Origin: Klebsiella pneumoniae
Lineage (GTDB): Bacteria; Pseudomonadota; Gammaproteobacteria; Eutrophobiales; Eutrophobiaceae
Reading direction: 5' to 3'
DNA: 64,000 nt
NCBI GenBank assembly: GCA_945878555.1
Contig: CAMDWI010000001.1
Span: forward strand, 62,001-126,000
Part shown: piece by piece, positions 60,511 through 64,000 of the stretch
Layout: each line of letters starts with the position of its first letter
Position numbering within the stretch: position 1 is the first letter of the stretch
Program-made: the position numbers and the translations under genes
Notes under the pieces: generated by a model
Seen by the model: only the letters and a program-made list of their open reading frames with translations
Told to the model about the DNA's origin: nothing
The model's database searches: none

Positions 60511-62178
60511 TCAGTAGTTGATTGTTTCGCCCGGCAGTGCAGGTGTCGATGCAGGAGCAATACGATGTTGAGTTGCCGCTTCCCAACCGCTGGCAAGTTT
60601 GATCAGCGTCGGTTCGGTGAACTTACGACCCAGGAACTGAACGCCGAATGGCATGGCACTGGAGGCAAAGAATCCGCCTGGCATTACAATCGTGGGCAGG
60701 CCCGTGTAGGAGCTCAGGTTGTTTCGCGATTCCGGTGTCTGCGTATGGTTCGTCATCAAACCGACTTCATCGGTACGATAGGTGCGAAAGGGCAGAAACA
60801 GTGCATCAAGCTGGTTATCATCCATCAGCTTCACCAGCATCGCACGCATCACGTCCTGTTGCTTGTAGGCCGAGATCAGACCGGGATCACGCTCCGGCGT
60901 AACAGTGCTCTTTGCTGCGTCTATGATCCCGGGTTTAACCAGCTTGCCACCTTTGGCGATCATTTCGTCCACAGTGCGAATCGGTGCAGTTTGTGGCAAC
61001 GCCGCCAGATACTTGTTTATGGCCACCGCCACTTCAAAAGCGGACGCCGCTGCGTCCGCCTGCATGGCGACCAGGTCCGAGCCGGTACTCACATCCATCA
61101 CTATGGCGCCAGCCTTGCGCGCCGCTTTTATTGCTTCTTCAAACAGTGCCACACCTTCTTCATGTCCGGGACTGGTACGTACCATATCGCGGAGCACACC
61201 GAGGCGTGCGCCCTTCAGTCCGTTGGCATCCAGATAACTTGTATAAGGGCGGTCTGGCATCTTGCCGACAGATTCTTCTGTCGCCAGATCTGCCGCGTCA
61301 TAGCCGGCTATCACATCAAGCACCGCTGCACAGTCATATACGAAACGACACATAGGTCCACCGTTCTCCTGACGCGGGGAACTCCACATCATGCCCGTGC
61401 GCGAAACCAGGCCATGCGACATGGCAAAGCCCACCAGATTGTTCTGGGCGGTTGGAATGGTGATGGAACCACCCGTATCAGAGCCCAGCCCCACAGTACC
61501 GAACCATGCAGACATAGCGACGCCCGTCCCTGAACTGGAGGAACCAGGAAACTTGGTGGAGTTGTATGCGCTCAGCACCTGACCTTGCAGCGTCGATGCG
61601 CCTTTGGCAGCAGTACCATACCAGTCAGACTGGTTGAGTTTTGCAAGAATGATTACTCCGGCAGCACGCAAGCGGCCGACCACAAAGCTGTCATGAATCG
61701 GTTGCGAAGTGGCCATCGGCTTGAAGCCACCTGTTGTTGGCATGTCTTTGGTGTCGTAGACATCCTTCGGCAATACCACAATGCCGTGCAGTGGACTACG
61801 CTTCTTGCCGGCCTTGCGTTCTGCATCAAGTGCACGCGCTTCTTCCAGGGCCTGGTCGCGATCTTTAAGGTTTATAATGGTGTTGAGTTTGGGCCCCTTC
61901 TGCTCGTACGCATCAATACGTGCGAGATAAAGCTTCACCAGTTCTTCGGATGTCAGCTTGCCGGTATCCATGGCAGCTTGCAGGTCAGCAATGGTTGCTG
62001 TGCCCAGCTGCAACTCTGCCGCGCGTGCGGACTGCATCGAAGTCGCCGCAAGCAAGGTCAGCCCCATTACCAACAAACGTCGGCGCAGCAAATGGTCATA
62101 CGACAGTGAGATGACAGGATTGAGCACTGAAACATAAAATGAAGACAGGTTTTGCATTATGTTGTAGTTGTTACGCAT
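60511..62178 (-). CDS. Exported amidase-signature hydrolase
   Basis: A 555-residue amidase with an unusually long N-terminal leader before the signal-like segment (LLVMGLTLLAATSMQSARAA, cleavage near residue 53). The triad is Lys138 in VVLPKDVYD, Ser214 in FPGSSSSGTG and nucleophile Ser238 in SDTGGSITIP. The ATG follows CGGAGAATTGCC. It is the first gene of the three-amidase group and divergent from the TonB receptor gene. The N-terminus (NNYNIMQNL) resembles that of the previous amidase (YSNNPMQNL). Substrate unknown. Confidence 0.9.
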   Translation of the reverse strand: MRNNYNIMQNLSSFYVSVLNPVISLSYDHLLRRRLLVMGLTLLAATSMQSARAAELQLGTATIADLQAAMDTGKLTSEELVKLYLARIDAYEQKGPKLNTIINLKDRDQALEEARALDAERKAGKKRSPLHGIVVLPKDVYDTKDMPTTGGFKPMATSQPIHDSFVVGRLRAAGVIILAKLNQSDWYGTAAKGASTLQGQVLSAYNSTKFPGSSSSGTGVAMSAWFGTVGLGSDTGGSITIPTAQNNLVGFAMSHGLVSRTGMMWSSPRQENGGPMCRFVYDCAAVLDVIAGYDAADLATEESVGKMPDRPYTSYLDANGLKGARLGVLRDMVRTSPGHEEGVALFEEAIKAARKAGAIVMDVSTGSDLVAMQADAAASAFEVAVAINKYLAALPQTAPIRTVDEMIAKGGKLVKPGIIDAAKSTVTPERDPGLISAYKQQDVMRAMLVKLMDDNQLDALFLPFRTYRTDEVGLMTNHTQTPESRNNLSSYTGLPTIVMPGGFFASSAMPFGVQFLGRKFTEPTLIKLASGWEAATQHRIAPASTPALPGETINY

Positions 62179-62674
62179 GGCAATTCTCCGATCAGTACGT
62201 GCAGGTTAATTATTGACGTCAAGCTGAAGAAGACGATTAATAAAGATGCTCACCCTACCCATGGTTTTGTTATTTCATTTTTTAGTCCGTAACAGGTTTA
62301 TATTCCAGTCGCACCGATCAAGAGCGCGAGGCGAAATTGATGCATCAAAATAGAACCGGATGTCATGTGGATCAGCGCACCATAATGCATCCCTGCAAGA
62401 GTCAATAGTTACGTCTTGACGTAGATAAGAATTTCCTGCGAGGCACAAATCGGAATATTTTTCCCATCAAATCAGCTGATTTATTCCCCGAAAATTTTTA
62501 CGCGGGAATCCGGATGTTATCCAGCAGAGATTATTCCCTTTGATTGATTGCTTCAGCGAGTTTCGCATGTGCTGTTAGATACGTCAGTGTGTCAGGGGTT
62601 AAAAATCACTGGCACGCTTAATGCCTGTATCTCCGCTGTAAACCCGATGTATATCTTTTTCAGGAGTGATTAGT
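62179..62674. other. Divergent regulatory region between amidase and TonB receptor genes
   Basis: No gene is supported. It must hold promoters for both strands. Two related motifs stand out: a perfect 10-base palindrome TTGACGTCAA (62213-62222) and ACGTCTTGACGT (62411-62422), which could be sites for a shared regulator. A TCACCCTACC string (62250-62259) is also found upstream of the large amidase gene (60411-60420). Confidence 0.5.
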
Positions 62675-64000
62675 ATGAAAATATCCAGTTCATTGTTACT
62701 GAGGAATAACGGTAGCGAGCCTTTAAGCATGACCGGATTGAATCGGTTGTCCAGGCCCACCAGATTATTACCAGGGTTGATAGCCGTGCTATTGCCGATC
62801 TTGCTTGCAGATGTCAATACAGTATCTGCGCAGGAAAATATTGAAGAAGTCGTAGTTACAGGTTCGTACGTGTTACGTGATGGTAACAAGGCACCGACGC
62901 CGACCAGCGTGGTTGACCGTGACGCAATCAATAACTTTTCCGGAACAAATATTGGCGACTATCTGCAACAACTCCCGGTTTTTGCCGGTAACACGACACC
63001 AATAAACACGCGCCGTTCCACCAGTGCCGGTGGTGCTGGCATTAGTTCGCTGAATATGCGTAATCTCGGCACGTCCAGGACACTGGTTCTGCTCGATGGA
63101 CAGCGGGTCGTTGCATCGCAGCCGACCGGTCAGATCGATATCAATCCATTTCCGCAACAATTGATCCAGCGCGTGGATGTGGTCACTGGTGGCGCATCGG
63201 CAGTCTATGGATCGGACGCGCTGGCTGGTGCCGTGAACTTTGTACTCGACAGACATTTCACTGGCTACAAACTCGAGGCACAAGGCGGTATGACGGACAA
63301 CGGTGACAATGAAGCGAAAAATGTTACCGCCTCCGGTGGAACCGCATTTGCAGAAGGGCGCGGGCACCTGCTGTTGAGTGGCGAATACAGCCTGGTGGAT
63401 GGAATCCACGAGTGTACGCTGGACTTTTGTACGGAGGGCTGGAACATGATCACGAATCCTGCCTACACAGCCACAAACGGCCTGCCGGAACGCATCGTCC
63501 TGGATCGGAGTGCGCCAAACAATATGACGGCTGGTGGCATCATCACAGCGGGACCCTTGCGAGGTACTGCCTTTGGTCCGGGTGGCGTACCCTATCAGTT
63601 CGATTACGGTACGCTGGTGGGTACTGCCTTTAGCCAGGGCGGGGATTGGGAAGAAAACAGTGTACAAAAGTACACCTCTGTGGCGCCGTACGCCAAGCGC
63701 AGAAATCTGTTCGCGCGTACCAGCTACGAGATCTCGGAGAACATGGAGGTGTTCGCACAGTTCAGCAAGGGTGTGAATGACTCCCTCGTTGCCTCCGCCG
63801 TCAGGTTTTATCCTGGTACCCTGAGGATACAACGCGATAATGCGTTTATGCCGCAGTCTGTACGTGACCAGATGGTAGCCCTGAATCTCAATACCTTGTC
63901 TTTTGGTACATATAACGATGATCTCGGCACCATACGTTCAAAAAACAAGGTTGAACTCAACCGGTATGTGGTTGGAGTTGACGGTGACTTCGCGTTGTTC
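62675..64000 (+). CDS. TonB-dependent outer-membrane receptor (partial, N-terminal 442 residues)
   Basis: The frame is open to the window end. The ATG follows AGGAG. A long N-terminal leader with a hydrophobic segment (LLPGLIAVLLPILLADV) precedes the TonB box EEVVVTG near residue 58-64. The plug shows DYLQQLPVFAG, SLNMRNLGTSRTLVLLDGQR and VDVVTGGASAVYGSDALAGAVNF. Barrel strands follow. The NMRNLG and RTLVLLDGQR motifs are shared with large TonB receptors that take up oligomers. It is divergent from three amidase genes, a pairing that hints at transport of the amidase substrates. Confidence 0.92.
   Translation, partial: MKISSSLLLRNNGSEPLSMTGLNRLSRPTRLLPGLIAVLLPILLADVNTVSAQENIEEVVVTGSYVLRDGNKAPTPTSVVDRDAINNFSGTNIGDYLQQLPVFAGNTTPINTRRSTSAGGAGISSLNMRNLGTSRTLVLLDGQRVVASQPTGQIDINPFPQQLIQRVDVVTGGASAVYGSDALAGAVNFVLDRHFTGYKLEAQGGMTDNGDNEAKNVTASGGTAFAEGRGHLLLSGEYSLVDGIHECTLDFCTEGWNMITNPAYTATNGLPERIVLDRSAPNNMTAGGIITAGPLRGTAFGPGGVPYQFDYGTLVGTAFSQGGDWEENSVQKYTSVAPYAKRRNLFARTSYEISENMEVFAQFSKGVNDSLVASAVRFYPGTLRIQRDNAFMPQSVRDQMVALNLNTLSFGTYNDDLGTIRSKNKVELNRYVVGVDGDFALF

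Noticed and set aside
60244..61533. A 429-codon open frame antisense to the amidase genes
   Set aside because: It runs opposite two intact amidases with clear catalytic motifs, and its product is rich in Cys, His and Arg with no recognisable domain.
62873..63832. A 319-codon frame antisense to the partial TonB receptor
   Set aside because: The plus-strand frame has signal, TonB box and plug motifs and stays open to the window end; the antisense frame has none.

Overview
The window looks like a chromosomal segment of a free-living, Gram-negative, aerobic bacterium, most likely an environmental gammaproteobacterium. The signs are two TonB-dependent receptors, Tat and Sec exported enzymes, c-type cytochromes, heme A synthase, a PEP-CTERM protein and many small dispersed palindromic repeats. 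No rRNA, tRNA, CRISPR array, integrase or transposase gene was seen. The taxonomic call is inference from gene content only.

Layout. 1-306: end of a toxin-antitoxin pair. 437-5497: a giant Lhr-type helicase gene whose reading frame carries several families of small palindromic repeats. 5595-10137: a three-gene, AT-rich, translationally coupled operon (large kinase-like protein, single receiver, receiver plus nucleoside phosphorylase) with the architecture of the Detocs anti-phage system; this is the most exciting element. 10395-16917: exported amidohydrolase, exported amidase, DUF1499 membrane protein and a Kelch protein, separated by repeats. 17164-18469: two adjacent toxin-antitoxin modules, one with a ParE apparently truncated by an amber codon. 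18914-24152: esterase, heme A synthase, PEP-CTERM protein and carboxylesterase. 24327-27012: molybdenum oxidoreductases and a cytochrome resembling SoxC/SoxD sulfite dehydrogenase. 27225-34190: membrane protein, second amidohydrolase, serine hydrolase, lipoprotein, MmgE/PrpD protein and thioredoxin-like protein. 34230-36341: TonB receptor.

36464-42665: a four-gene operon kaiC - kaiB - hybrid histidine kinase - receiver/EAL phosphodiesterase, which reads as a Kai-type ATPase module wired to two-component and cyclic-di-GMP output. 42895-49143: flavin monooxygenase, then a likely beta-alanine or omega-amino-acid catabolic operon (aminotransferase, CoA-acylating semialdehyde dehydrogenase, a 44-residue symporter accessory protein and a sodium:solute symporter). 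49299-52406: DsrE-like Tat protein, SulP permease and a TsdA-type thiosulfate dehydrogenase, which with SoxC/SoxD points to oxidation of reduced sulfur compounds. 52640-54516: transglutaminase-like protein and an atypical metallo-beta-lactamase-fold protein. 54635-64000: a periplasmic hydrolase locus with one beta-lactamase-family serine hydrolase and three tandem amidase-signature enzymes, divergent from a TonB receptor that runs off the window. It may be an uptake and hydrolysis locus for an unknown amide.

At least three dispersed repeat families run through the window: (A) a REP-like element built on CTGGCGTTCGCCAG, (B) an element with GGGACAGTTTACTTAATT, and (C) an element with GGGGTCGGAGACAAAGGAGA and its relatives in GGGGTCAGACCC. 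They sit between genes, serve as probable terminators, in one case supply a ribosome binding site, and in lhr lie inside the coding frame.
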